From positions 1-18,789 of the forward strand of contig JBFWMT010000050.1 in NCBI GenBank assembly GCA_050251415.1: a stretch of 18,789 nucleotides of DNA, given 5' to 3'. The notes below the pieces were generated by a model that saw nothing but the letters and a program-made list of their open reading frames with translations, was not told where the DNA came from and did no database searches. Shown piece after piece: positions 8,805 through 15,419 of the stretch. The DNA is from UBA8514 sp050251415. GTDB lineage: Bacteria > Bacillota > Clostridia > Lachnospirales > Anaerotignaceae. Each line of letters begins with the position of its first letter. Position 1 is the stretch's first letter. The position numbers and the translations under genes were made by a program.

Positions 8805-9494
8805 GTGGATAATTTTAAGTTAAGGTTTTATAATAATTTCATAGTAGATGACAGGTGGCGTTATATTACCGATGGATTGTGGGTTACTATAAGAGTAACT
8901 TTTTTTGCCGCACTTATTGGTATTGCTATTGGATTTTTTGTTGCTATTATTCGTTCTACTTACGACAAAACAGGTAGGCTTAGACTACCTGATTTTATTT
9001 GCAAGGTGTATCTTACTATAATAAGAGGAACGCCTGTGGTTGTTCAGTTGCTTATTATTTATTTTGTTGTTTTTGCTGCATTTAATGTTGACAAGGTGAT
9101 TGTGGCAATCGTTGCGTTTGGTTTAAACAGCGGCGCTTATGTGGCAGAAATAGTTCGTTCTGGCATTATGAGCATCGATGAGGGTCAGTTTGAGGCGGGG
9201 AGAAGCCTTGGATTTAACTATGTACAAACTATGGTATACATTATTGTTCCCCAAGCCTTTAAAAATATATTGCCTGCCCTTGCAAATGAATTTATTGTTC
9301 TTCTGAAAGAAACCTCGGTTGCAGGATATATTGCGTTGCAGGATTTAACAAAGGCGGGCGATATTATAATAGGACGCACCTTTGATGCATTCATGCCACT
9401 TATTACAGTTGCCATTATTTATTTGATTATGGTAATGGGGATGACTGCTGGAGTAACAAGGCTTGAAAGGAGGTTGAGAAACAGTGACCACTGA
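8805..9494 (+). CDS. Amino-acid ABC transporter permease (HisM/GlnP type)
   Basis: Membrane channel subunit, probably a homodimer, of the polar amino-acid importer. The 229-residue product starts at GTG (8805); GAAAGGA at 8788-8794 lies 10 nt upstream and no in-frame ATG fits better. The first helix is about residues 25-47 (TIRVTFFAALIGIAIGFFVA), followed by further helices typical of this family. The characteristic early motif IIRGTPVVVQLLIIYF is present. The cytoplasmic EAA loop that docks with the ATPase starts near residue 130: EAGRSLGFNYVQTMVYIIVP followed by QAFKNILPA. The sequence LLKETSVAGYIALQDLTKAG is also diagnostic. The stop overlaps the ATPase gene start by 11 nt, which indicates translational coupling. 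There is only one permease gene in the operon. Confidence 0.95.
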   Translation: MDNFKLRFYNNFIVDDRWRYITDGLWVTIRVTFFAALIGIAIGFFVAIIRSTYDKTGRLRLPDFICKVYLTIIRGTPVVVQLLIIYFVVFAAFNVDKVIVAIVAFGLNSGAYVAEIVRSGIMSIDEGQFEAGRSLGFNYVQTMVYIIVPQAFKNILPALANEFIVLLKETSVAGYIALQDLTKAGDIIIGRTFDAFMPLITVAIIYLIMVMGMTAGVTRLERRLRNSDH

Positions 9495-10230
9495 TAGCAC
9501 TTTAATTAAAGTTATTGACCTTGAAAAGCATTTTGCTGGCGGAAAAGTAAAAGCACTGGATGGAATTTCAACAGAAATTCAAAAAGGCGAGGTTGTTGTT
9601 GTTATTGGACCATCTGGTTCAGGAAAATCTACGTTTTTACGTTGCCTGAACCTTTTAGAGATACCAACTGGCGGGAGTATTTTATTTGAAAACGAGGACT
9701 TGACAGACAAGAATGTTGATATAAATAGGCATAGACAAAAAATGGGTATGGTGTTTCAGCACTTTAATCTTTTTCCACACATGACGATACTTAGAAATAT
9801 GACCATTGGCCCAATAAAATTACAGGGGAAAACGCAAGAGGAAGCGGAAAAGTTTGCTATGACTTTGCTTGAAAGAGTTGGACTTGACCATAGGGCGGAG
9901 GCGTATCCTTCACAGCTTAGTGGCGGGCAGAAACAGCGAGTTGCTATTGTGCGTGCCCTTTGTATGAAGCCGGAGGTTATGCTATTTGATGAACCAACCA
10001 GTGCCCTTGACCCAGAAATGGTTGGGGAAGTTTTAGATGTTATGAAAACCCTTGCCCGTGAAAGCATGACCATGGTTGTGGTTACACACGAAATGGGGTT
10101 TGCTCGAGAGGTTGCAAGTAGAGTTATATTTGTAGACGGAGGGAAAATTGTGGAGGAAGGAACTCCCGAAGAAATTTTCTCTAACCCCAAAAGTGACAGA
10201 TTGAAAAGTTTTTTGGCAAAAGTGCTATAG
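9484..10230 (+). CDS. Amino-acid ABC transporter ATP-binding protein (GlnQ type)
   Basis: Cytoplasmic ATPase powering the importer. The 248-residue product starts at GTG (9484) inside the end of the permease gene, with AAAGGAGG at 9466-9473, 10 nt upstream. All nucleotide-binding motifs are intact: Walker A GPSGSGKST (42-50), Q loop VFQHFNLFPHMT, signature LSGGQKQR (S146), Walker B LFDEP (D169, E170), D loop SALDP and switch H202 in VVTHEMGFA. Length and motifs match the GlnQ/HisP/ArtP subfamily. A terminator follows 7 nt after the stop and ends the operon. Confidence 0.96.
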   Translation: MTTDSTLIKVIDLEKHFAGGKVKALDGISTEIQKGEVVVVIGPSGSGKSTFLRCLNLLEIPTGGSILFENEDLTDKNVDINRHRQKMGMVFQHFNLFPHMTILRNMTIGPIKLQGKTQEEAEKFAMTLLERVGLDHRAEAYPSQLSGGQKQRVAIVRALCMKPEVMLFDEPTSALDPEMVGEVLDVMKTLARESMTMVVVTHEMGFAREVASRVIFVDGGKIVEEGTPEEIFSNPKSDRLKSFLAKVL

Positions 10231-10237
10231 AATAAAT

Positions 10238-10277
10238 AAAGGGATTTTACCTATTATATTTGGTAAATCCCTTTTTA
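10238..10277 (+). terminator. Rho-independent terminator ending the ABC operon
   Basis: The stem pairs 10238-10251 with 10262-10274 (13 pairs, one bulged T) around a 10-nt loop. The 3' side runs into CTTTTTAATTT. An A run on the 5' side means it could also act weakly in reverse. Confidence 0.82.
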
Positions 10278-10312
10278 ATTTATAGAAATTGCGATCATTA
10301 TGTATATATTTG

Positions 10313-10342
10313 TTGGACAATAAAAGTGTAGTTTAATATATT
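10313..10342 (+). promoter_or_regulatory. Candidate promoter for the D,D-carboxypeptidase gene
   Basis: TTGGAC (10313-10318) and TATATT (10337-10342) are separated by 18 bp, just after the ABC operon terminator and 80 nt before the next start codon. An alternative, weaker pairing is TTGGCA (10366-10371) with TGTAAA (10389-10394). The region is very AT-rich, so chance matches are easy. Confidence 0.4.
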
Positions 10343-10422
10343 TCCCAGGAAATGCCATATATGAATTGGCAAAAATAGTATTGTTTTATGTAAAAATGAA
10401 ATACTATTTGCGGGGTGATTTA

Positions 10423-11562
10423 ATGAAAAAAATTATTATTATACTTATGGCAATTTTATTTACTAATACTGTATGTGTGCGTGCAGAGGACATGAAGATT
10501 GGGGCAATAGGCGCTGTATTAATTGATGCTGATACTAAAAGAGTGCTTTGGGAAAGAAAAAGTGACGTACCTATGGCAGTTGCAAGTACAACTAAAATTA
10601 TGACTGCAATTTTAGCAATTGAAAGCCAAAGGCTTGATGAAACTGCCGTTGTAACAAGCAAGGCGGCATCATCACCAGAGGTTAAGCTTGGATTGCGAAG
10701 TGGTGAGGAATACAAGCTTGGCGATTTGTTGTATCCTCTCATGCTGCAGAGCAGTAATGATGCGGCAATTGTAATTGCAGAGCATTTGGGTGGGAGCGTT
10801 GATGGTTTTGCCCAGATGATGAATGATAAAGCGGAAGAACTTGGGGCAAAAAATACAAAATTTGTTACACCTAATGGCTTGGATGAAGACGACAACCATT
10901 CAACGGCATATGATATGGCATTAATTACTGCATATGCCCTAAACAATGAAAATTTTGTTAAGCTTATCAATACAAAAGAATATTCTTTTAACTGCGTTAA
11001 CAAAAGCCGAAATTTTACTGCATATAACAAAAATAGGCTTTTAAATGAATATGATGGAGCAATTGGCGTTAAAACAGGATTTACAGGAAAGGCTGGTCAA
11101 TGCTTTGTTGGTGCGGCAGAAAGGGACGGAGTACGACTAATTTCTGTAGTTCTGGGCAGTGGATGGGGATCGGCTGGCAAGCAACAGAAATGGCTTGATA
11201 CCAAACGGTTGCTAAACTATGGTTTTGGAAATTACCATATGAAACAGATTATTTCGAATGGGACAGAGGTTGGAACGGTAAAAATTCTTCATTCAAAAGA
11301 AGGAGAAGTTATGGCACAGACATGTGAGGATGGATTTGCCATGCTTAATGATGAGGAAAAGAGTAGTTTAAAAACAAGTGCAAGGCTAATTGAATGTGTT
11401 GAGGCACCAGTGAAAAAAGGGCAGGTATTAGGGGAGATAACAGTTAGAACATCCACAGGTGAGGTGCTTTTTATAAGCGAATTAACTGCAAAAGAGGATG
11501 TTTTGCGCCATGATTTAAGAACTTCTGCTAAAAAAACAATAAACCTCTGGCTAAATTCTTAA
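10423..11562 (+). CDS. Serine-type D-alanyl-D-alanine carboxypeptidase (DacF/DacB-like, PBP5 family)
   Basis: A low-molecular-weight penicillin-binding protein that removes the terminal D-Ala from peptidoglycan stem peptides outside the membrane. The open frame extends back to a TTG at 10366, but the ATG at 10423 is preceded by GGGGTGA (10412-10418) and opens a proper Sec signal peptide with probable cleavage after A21 (V-R-A). That gives 379 residues. Catalytic motifs are complete: STTK (nucleophile S55, K58), SSN (110-112) and KTG (217-219). After the catalytic domain comes a PBP5 C-terminal beta domain (from about residue 275). The last residues (TSAKKTINLWLNS) may be a weak amphipathic anchor. 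In Bacillus and many Clostridia a gene of this type precedes spmA-spmB-rluB. Here rluB follows directly, 62 nt on. dacF versus dacB cannot be separated. Confidence 0.94.
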   Translation: MKKIIIILMAILFTNTVCVRAEDMKIGAIGAVLIDADTKRVLWERKSDVPMAVASTTKIMTAILAIESQRLDETAVVTSKAASSPEVKLGLRSGEEYKLGDLLYPLMLQSSNDAAIVIAEHLGGSVDGFAQMMNDKAEELGAKNTKFVTPNGLDEDDNHSTAYDMALITAYALNNENFVKLINTKEYSFNCVNKSRNFTAYNKNRLLNEYDGAIGVKTGFTGKAGQCFVGAAERDGVRLISVVLGSGWGSAGKQQKWLDTKRLLNYGFGNYHMKQIISNGTEVGTVKILHSKEGEVMAQTCEDGFAMLNDEEKSSLKTSARLIECVEAPVKKGQVLGEITVRTSTGEVLFISELTAKEDVLRHDLRTSAKKTINLWLNS

Positions 11563-11624
11563 TTTAAATGTATACTGTAAGTTAATAGGAAATAAATGTT
11601 ATAGATATAGCAGGGGGAAAAAGA

Positions 11625-12338
11625 ATGGAAGTAAGACTTCAAAAATATTTGGCAGATGCAGGCGTTGCTTCAAGAAGAAGGGCAGAAGAACTTATACTTG
11701 AGGGCAAGGTGTCTGTTAACGGAGTGGTTATTACTGAGCTTGGTACTAAAGTAGATGATAAAGTAGATTCTGTTTTTTATAACGGAAAGCGTGTAATGAA
11801 CAACGAGCGAATGGTATACATTATGCTCCACAAGCCAGAAGGTTTTGTTACAACGGTTAAAGACCAGTTTGACAGACCTACAGTTATGGATTTACTAAAG
11901 GGCATAAGCGAAAGAATTGTGCCAGTGGGACGACTGGATTATGATACATCTGGACTATTATTGTTAACAAACGACGGTGAATTGACGTACAAGCTTACGC
12001 ATCCTAAGCATTTGGTTGAAAAAACATATATGGCAAAGCTTTTTGGCAGACCTGACCAGAACGCCTTAAACCAGTTTAAGTGGGGCGTAAACATTGAGGG
12101 CAGAAGAACAGAACCTGCACGCCTTGAAATTGTTGAAGATTTGGGCAAATATACCATGTGCAAGATAACCATTACTGAAGGCAAAAACCGTCAGGTAAGA
12201 AAGATGTGTGATGCAGTTAAGCATCCTGTAGCTACGCTTAAAAGAGTTGCAACAGGTGAACTTGAACTTGGTGATTTACCTAAGGGCAAGTACAGACTTC
12301 TTACTGATAAAGAAGTTAAGTACCTTAAATCTTTATAA
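11625..12338 (+). CDS. rluB: 23S rRNA pseudouridine synthase RluB
   Basis: Converts a uridine of 23S rRNA helix 89 (U2605 in E. coli numbering) to pseudouridine during ribosome assembly. The 237-residue product starts at ATG with an AGGGGGA site about 6 nt upstream. An N-terminal S4 RNA-binding domain (about 1-60, with RLQKYLADAGVASRRRAEEL) is followed by the RsuA/RluB/RluE/RluF catalytic domain. Its signature VGRLDYDTSGLLLLTNDG carries the nucleophile D105. MLHKPEGFVTTVKD and EGKNRQVRKMCDAVKHPV are further family motifs. The choice of RluB over RluE or RluF rests on Gram-positive context, next to a DacF-type gene. A terminator follows. Confidence 0.93.
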   Translation: MEVRLQKYLADAGVASRRRAEELILEGKVSVNGVVITELGTKVDDKVDSVFYNGKRVMNNERMVYIMLHKPEGFVTTVKDQFDRPTVMDLLKGISERIVPVGRLDYDTSGLLLLTNDGELTYKLTHPKHLVEKTYMAKLFGRPDQNALNQFKWGVNIEGRRTEPARLEIVEDLGKYTMCKITITEGKNRQVRKMCDAVKHPVATLKRVATGELELGDLPKGKYRLLTDKEVKYLKSL

Positions 12339-12347
12339 AAGACATTT

Positions 12348-12378
12348 GGGGAGCAGAGATTTTTCTGCTTCCTTTTAT
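12348..12378 (+). terminator. Rho-independent terminator after rluB
   Basis: The stem pairs 12349-12357 with 12364-12372 (one G-U pair) around a 6-nt loop and is followed by TTTTATTT. It starts 10 nt after the rluB stop and separates the dacF-rluB unit from the next operon. Confidence 0.75.
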
Positions 12379-12422
12379 TTGTGATTATGTAAGATTTTGT
12401 TTATATATATGGATACTAAGTG

Positions 12423-12452
12423 TTGGTATATTAGTTTAAGTTGTGGTATAAT
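12423..12452 (+). promoter_or_regulatory. Extended -10 promoter of the phosphatase-to-ispH/S1 operon
   Basis: TTGGTA (-35, 12423-12428), an 18-bp spacer and TATAAT (-10, 12447-12452) preceded by TGG form an extended -10 element. Transcription should begin near 12459, some 38 nt before the histidine phosphatase start. It is among the best promoter matches in the window and would drive five closely spaced genes. Confidence 0.8.
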
Positions 12453-12496
12453 ATTAATTTGATGGGTATGATACGGATTATTGAGGGGTTTTGCAT

Positions 12497-13114
12497 ATGA
12501 TAAGACTTTATTTAATTAGACACGGAGAAACTGAGTGGAACAAGGCAAGGCGTTTTCAAGGTTGGACAGACATAGAACTATCGGCTGAGGGCGAGGAGCA
12601 AGCAAGACTTTTGGGTGAACGATTTAAAAAAATAAATATAGATGAAATTTATGCTTCTCCACTTAAAAGAGCTGTTGCAACTGCAATGCCTATTTCAAAC
12701 ATACACGGTATTGAGGTTGTAACAAAAGAAAACTTTAAAGAGATTAATTTTGGTGATTGGGAAGGCATGACTGCTCCTGAAATATCTGCAAAGTATGGCA
12801 AGGACTTTGATGATTTCATTATTGCACCTGAAAAGGGAATATTCCCAGGAGAATATTCTTTTGACAAAGTAACAAACAGAATTAAAACAGGCCTTGATGA
12901 AGTGCTTACAGGGAAAGACGACAAACATATTGTTATTGTTTCCCACGGTGGCATTATAAGGCTGATGATTAAGTATTTGATGGGATTTGATGGCGAATGG
13001 TATAACAAAACATGGATTGACAACACCTCTATTTCGCTAATTGAAATAAGAAAACATGGTCCACTTATGAGAGTGTTAAATGACAGTTCTCATTTGGACA
13101 ACGGAATTTTATAA
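12497..13114 (+). CDS. Histidine phosphatase family protein (phosphoglycerate mutase-like)
   Basis: A cytoplasmic phosphatase or mutase of the branch-1 histidine phosphatase superfamily, 205 residues. The frame can start at TTG 12491, but the ATG at 12497 has GAGGGG (12483-12488) at 8 nt, while the TTG would be only 2 nt away. Catalytic residues are visible: LIRHGETEWN with phospho-acceptor H9, R58 in ASPLKRA, acid/base E82 in FKEINFGDWEG, and second histidine H150 in VSHGGIIRLM. Length and motifs suit a small phosphatase of the CobC/GpmB/PspA kind rather than glycolytic GpmA. No cobalamin genes are nearby, so alpha-ribazole phosphatase is not supported and the substrate is open. It is first in the operon, 11 nt before the flavoprotein gene. 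Confidence 0.92.
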   Translation: MIRLYLIRHGETEWNKARRFQGWTDIELSAEGEEQARLLGERFKKINIDEIYASPLKRAVATAMPISNIHGIEVVTKENFKEINFGDWEGMTAPEISAKYGKDFDDFIIAPEKGIFPGEYSFDKVTNRIKTGLDEVLTGKDDKHIVIVSHGGIIRLMIKYLMGFDGEWYNKTWIDNTSISLIEIRKHGPLMRVLNDSSHLDNGIL

Positions 13115-13125
13115 AAGGTGATTGT

Positions 13126-14367
13126 ATGAGCAAAATAATTGTAATTGGCGGCGGTGCTGCGGGCATGTTTGCGGCAGGTAGAGCAGCTGAAAACGGACAC
13201 GAAGTACATATTTACGAAAAGAACAACAAGCTGGGCAAAAAAATATACATTACTGGCAAGGGGCGTTGTAACATTACAAATGATAGTGATGTTGACAACT
13301 TTTTAAACAATACCCCTGGCAATCCATATTTTTTATACAGTGCGTTTTATTCCTTTGACAGCCAAAAGACTATTGAATTTTTTAACTCGCTGGGAGTAAA
13401 AACAAAAGTGGAAAGAGGAAACAGGGTTTTTCCAGTGAGTGACAAGGCAAGTGATGTTGTTTCTGCCCTTGAGGGATACCTGGGAAAAATGAAGGTAAAG
13501 CTTCATTTAGAAACACCAGTTAAAAGCCTTATAGTTGAAGGTGCAATTGTTAAAGGGATTGTTTCAAGCCGTGGTGAAAAAATTATGGCGGACGGGGTTA
13601 TAGTTACAACGGGCGGGCTTTCATATCCTGGCACCGGTTCTACAGGCGATGGATACACCTTTGCCAAGAACTGCGGACATCATGTTACCCCCCTTTACCC
13701 ATCATTAGTGCCATTGCGTGCAAAGGAAAAATGGTGTGCAGATTTAATGGGTCTTAGCCTTAAAAACATAAAAATTGTTATTAAAAACAACAAAGGCAAA
13801 GAAATTTACGAAGATTTCGGAGAAATGCTTTTTACTCATTATGGTGTAAGCGGACCTGTTATACTTAGTGCAAGCCGTCATCTTTTAGGAAAGTTTGGTG
13901 ATGGGGCTATGCTTAACATAGACCTTAAACCAGCACTGGATTACAAGGAGTTGGATAACAGAATTCTTCGTGATTTTGAAAAATATATCAACAAAAATTT
14001 TGCAAATGCACTGGATGATTTACTTCCACAGAAAATGATACCCATAATTATTGAGCTTAGCGGTATTGCAAAGGACAAAAAGGTGCATGATATTACAAAA
14101 GAAGAAAGAAAAGCTTTGGTTGAGTTATTAAAGGCTTTACCACTTAGCATAATAGGTACTTCAGGATACAATGAAGCTGTTGTAACAAGCGGTGGTATTG
14201 ATGTGGATGAAATAAACCCTAGCACAATGGAAAGCAAATTAGTCAAAAATCTCTATTTTGCAGGAGAGGTTTTGGATTTAGATGCTTATACAGGTGGATT
14301 TAACTTGCAGATTGCATTTTCAACAGGATATGTGGCTGGAAGCAATATATGTACGGAGGAAAAGTAA
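13126..14367 (+). CDS. NAD(P)/FAD-dependent oxidoreductase, HI0933/BaiN-like family
   Basis: A predicted cytoplasmic flavoprotein of 413 residues in the HI0933/YhiN/BaiN family. The ATG is preceded by AAAGGTG (13114-13120) at 5 nt. The N-terminal Rossmann dinucleotide-binding motif is IGGGAAGM (7-14), with E31 (IYEKN) expected to bind the FAD ribose. KLGKKIYITGKGRCNITN (35-52) is the family hallmark. GGLSYPGTGSTGDGY lies mid-protein, and the C-terminal FAD-closing motif is AGEVLDLDAYTGGFN (from 379). The gene sits between a phosphatase and aroH with tight spacing. Members of this family are common beside cmk and ispH in Clostridia. Their physiological substrate is largely unknown; a bile-acid reductase role has been given to some (BaiN) but nothing here supports it. 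Confidence 0.93.
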   Translation: MSKIIVIGGGAAGMFAAGRAAENGHEVHIYEKNNKLGKKIYITGKGRCNITNDSDVDNFLNNTPGNPYFLYSAFYSFDSQKTIEFFNSLGVKTKVERGNRVFPVSDKASDVVSALEGYLGKMKVKLHLETPVKSLIVEGAIVKGIVSSRGEKIMADGVIVTTGGLSYPGTGSTGDGYTFAKNCGHHVTPLYPSLVPLRAKEKWCADLMGLSLKNIKIVIKNNKGKEIYEDFGEMLFTHYGVSGPVILSASRHLLGKFGDGAMLNIDLKPALDYKELDNRILRDFEKYINKNFANALDDLLPQKMIPIIIELSGIAKDKKVHDITKEERKALVELLKALPLSIIGTSGYNEAVVTSGGIDVDEINPSTMESKLVKNLYFAGEVLDLDAYTGGFNLQIAFSTGYVAGSNICTEEK

Positions 14368-14724
14368 ATGACTATTTGTATAAGAGGAGCAGTAACTGCA
14401 GAAAATACCAAGGATGATATTTTGGCAAAAACAAAAGAGCTGCTTTTAGAAATTATTAAAGAAAATAAGCTTGAAATAGATGATATTACAGCCGTGTTTT
14501 TTACATCAACAAAGGATTTGGACAAGGTTTATCCTGCTGTTAGTGCAAGGAATATTGGCATTACTGATGCAGCACTTATGTGTTTTCAAGAAATGTATGT
14601 TGAGGGAAGTATGGAAAAGTGCATTAGAGTTACGGTGATGGTGGAAAGTGACAAAAAACAAAAAAATGCTAAGCATGTATTTTTAGGAGAGGCACAAAAG
14701 CTTAGGCCTGACCTTAAACGATAA
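14368..14724 (+). CDS. aroH: Chorismate mutase, AroH type
   Basis: Rearranges chorismate to prephenate on the way to phenylalanine and tyrosine. The 118-residue product starts on the base after the flavoprotein stop, with CGGAGGA (14354-14360) 7 nt upstream. It is a monofunctional AroH fold, normally a trimer, aligning along its length with the 127-residue B. subtilis enzyme. Residues matching that active site are R6 (IRGAV), R61, C72 and E75 (MCFQEM) and R87 (KCIRV). The position of B. subtilis Tyr108 is Phe (F105 in KHVFLGEA), a conservative loss of a hydroxyl, and the Lys60 position appears to be Val. The C-terminal LRPDL is conserved. No other aromatic-pathway gene is in the window, so its place here is operonic convenience rather than a pathway cluster. 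Confidence 0.94.
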   Translation: MTICIRGAVTAENTKDDILAKTKELLLEIIKENKLEIDDITAVFFTSTKDLDKVYPAVSARNIGITDAALMCFQEMYVEGSMEKCIRVTVMVESDKKQKNAKHVFLGEAQKLRPDLKR

Positions 14725-14739
14725 AACGGGGGAGTTGCA

Positions 14740-15417
14740 ATGGAAAACTTTGCAATAGCAATAGACGGACCTGCGGGAAGCGGAAAAAGTACGGTTGCTA
14801 AAATAATTGCTGAAGAATTGGGCATAATATATGTAGATACAGGGGCTATGTATAGGGCGGTTGCACTTTTTTGTATAAGAAATGGTGTGGATACAACAGA
14901 CGAAGTGGCTGTAAATATGCTTTTGCCTAAAATAAAAATTAGAATTGTACTTGAATATGGCGTACAGAAAATATTTCTTGAGGACGAAGATGTTAGCGGG
15001 AAAATAAGGACTCAGGAGGTTGGTCAAGGTGCTTCTGATGTGGGACTTATACTTGCAGTAAGGGAAAAGCTGGTGGAAATTCAGCGTGACCTTGCCAAAG
15101 GAACATCTGTAATAATGGATGGTAGAGACATAGGCACGAATGTTTTGACAAATGCTCAAGTGAAAATTTATCTTAACGCAAGCGTTGAGGAAAGAGCGAA
15201 GCGTCGGCTTGGGGAACTTGAGGGCAATGGAATTAAAGCTGACATTGATGAAGTTAGAAAGCAAATACTTTTTAGAGACAAAAATGATATGACAAGAGAG
15301 CACAATCCTTTGAAAAAAGCCGATGATGCTATAGAGTTGGATACAACTAACATGGATATTAATCAAGTTGTGACCGAAATTATAAAAATTAAAGAAGAAA
15401 AGCTGTTGGAGGCTTGA
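14740..15417 (+). CDS. cmk: Cytidylate (CMP/dCMP) kinase
   Basis: Phosphorylates CMP and dCMP with ATP in pyrimidine nucleotide recycling. The 225-residue cytoplasmic product starts at ATG with CGGGGGAG (14727-14734) 5 nt upstream, 15 nt after aroH. The P-loop is GPAGSGKST (10-18). The CMP site has DTGAMYR (33-39). MDGRDIGTNV carries R129 and D130, conserved in bacterial Cmk. The LID region includes RAKRRLGEL-like sequence (EERAKRRLGELEGNG). Length matches the family. Its stop is only 2 nt before the ispH-S1 start, and the ispH ribosome binding site lies inside the end of cmk. The cmk-ispH-S1 order is well known in Clostridia; a 1-acyl-glycerol-phosphate acyltransferase gene sometimes between them is absent here. 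Confidence 0.96.
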   Translation: MENFAIAIDGPAGSGKSTVAKIIAEELGIIYVDTGAMYRAVALFCIRNGVDTTDEVAVNMLLPKIKIRIVLEYGVQKIFLEDEDVSGKIRTQEVGQGASDVGLILAVREKLVEIQRDLAKGTSVIMDGRDIGTNVLTNAQVKIYLNASVEERAKRRLGELEGNGIKADIDEVRKQILFRDKNDMTREHNPLKKADDAIELDTTNMDINQVVTEIIKIKEEKLLEA

Positions 15418-15419
15418 AG

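Noticed and set aside
10366..10422. Upstream TTG start for the carboxypeptidase
   Set aside because: It would put 19 residues before the signal peptide; ATG 10423 has its own GGGGTGA and begins a normal signal sequence.
10404..11030. Minus-strand open frame (208 codons) opposite the carboxypeptidase gene
   Set aside because: Composition is Ser/Ala/Ile-rich without motifs and it is explained as the antisense of a real gene.
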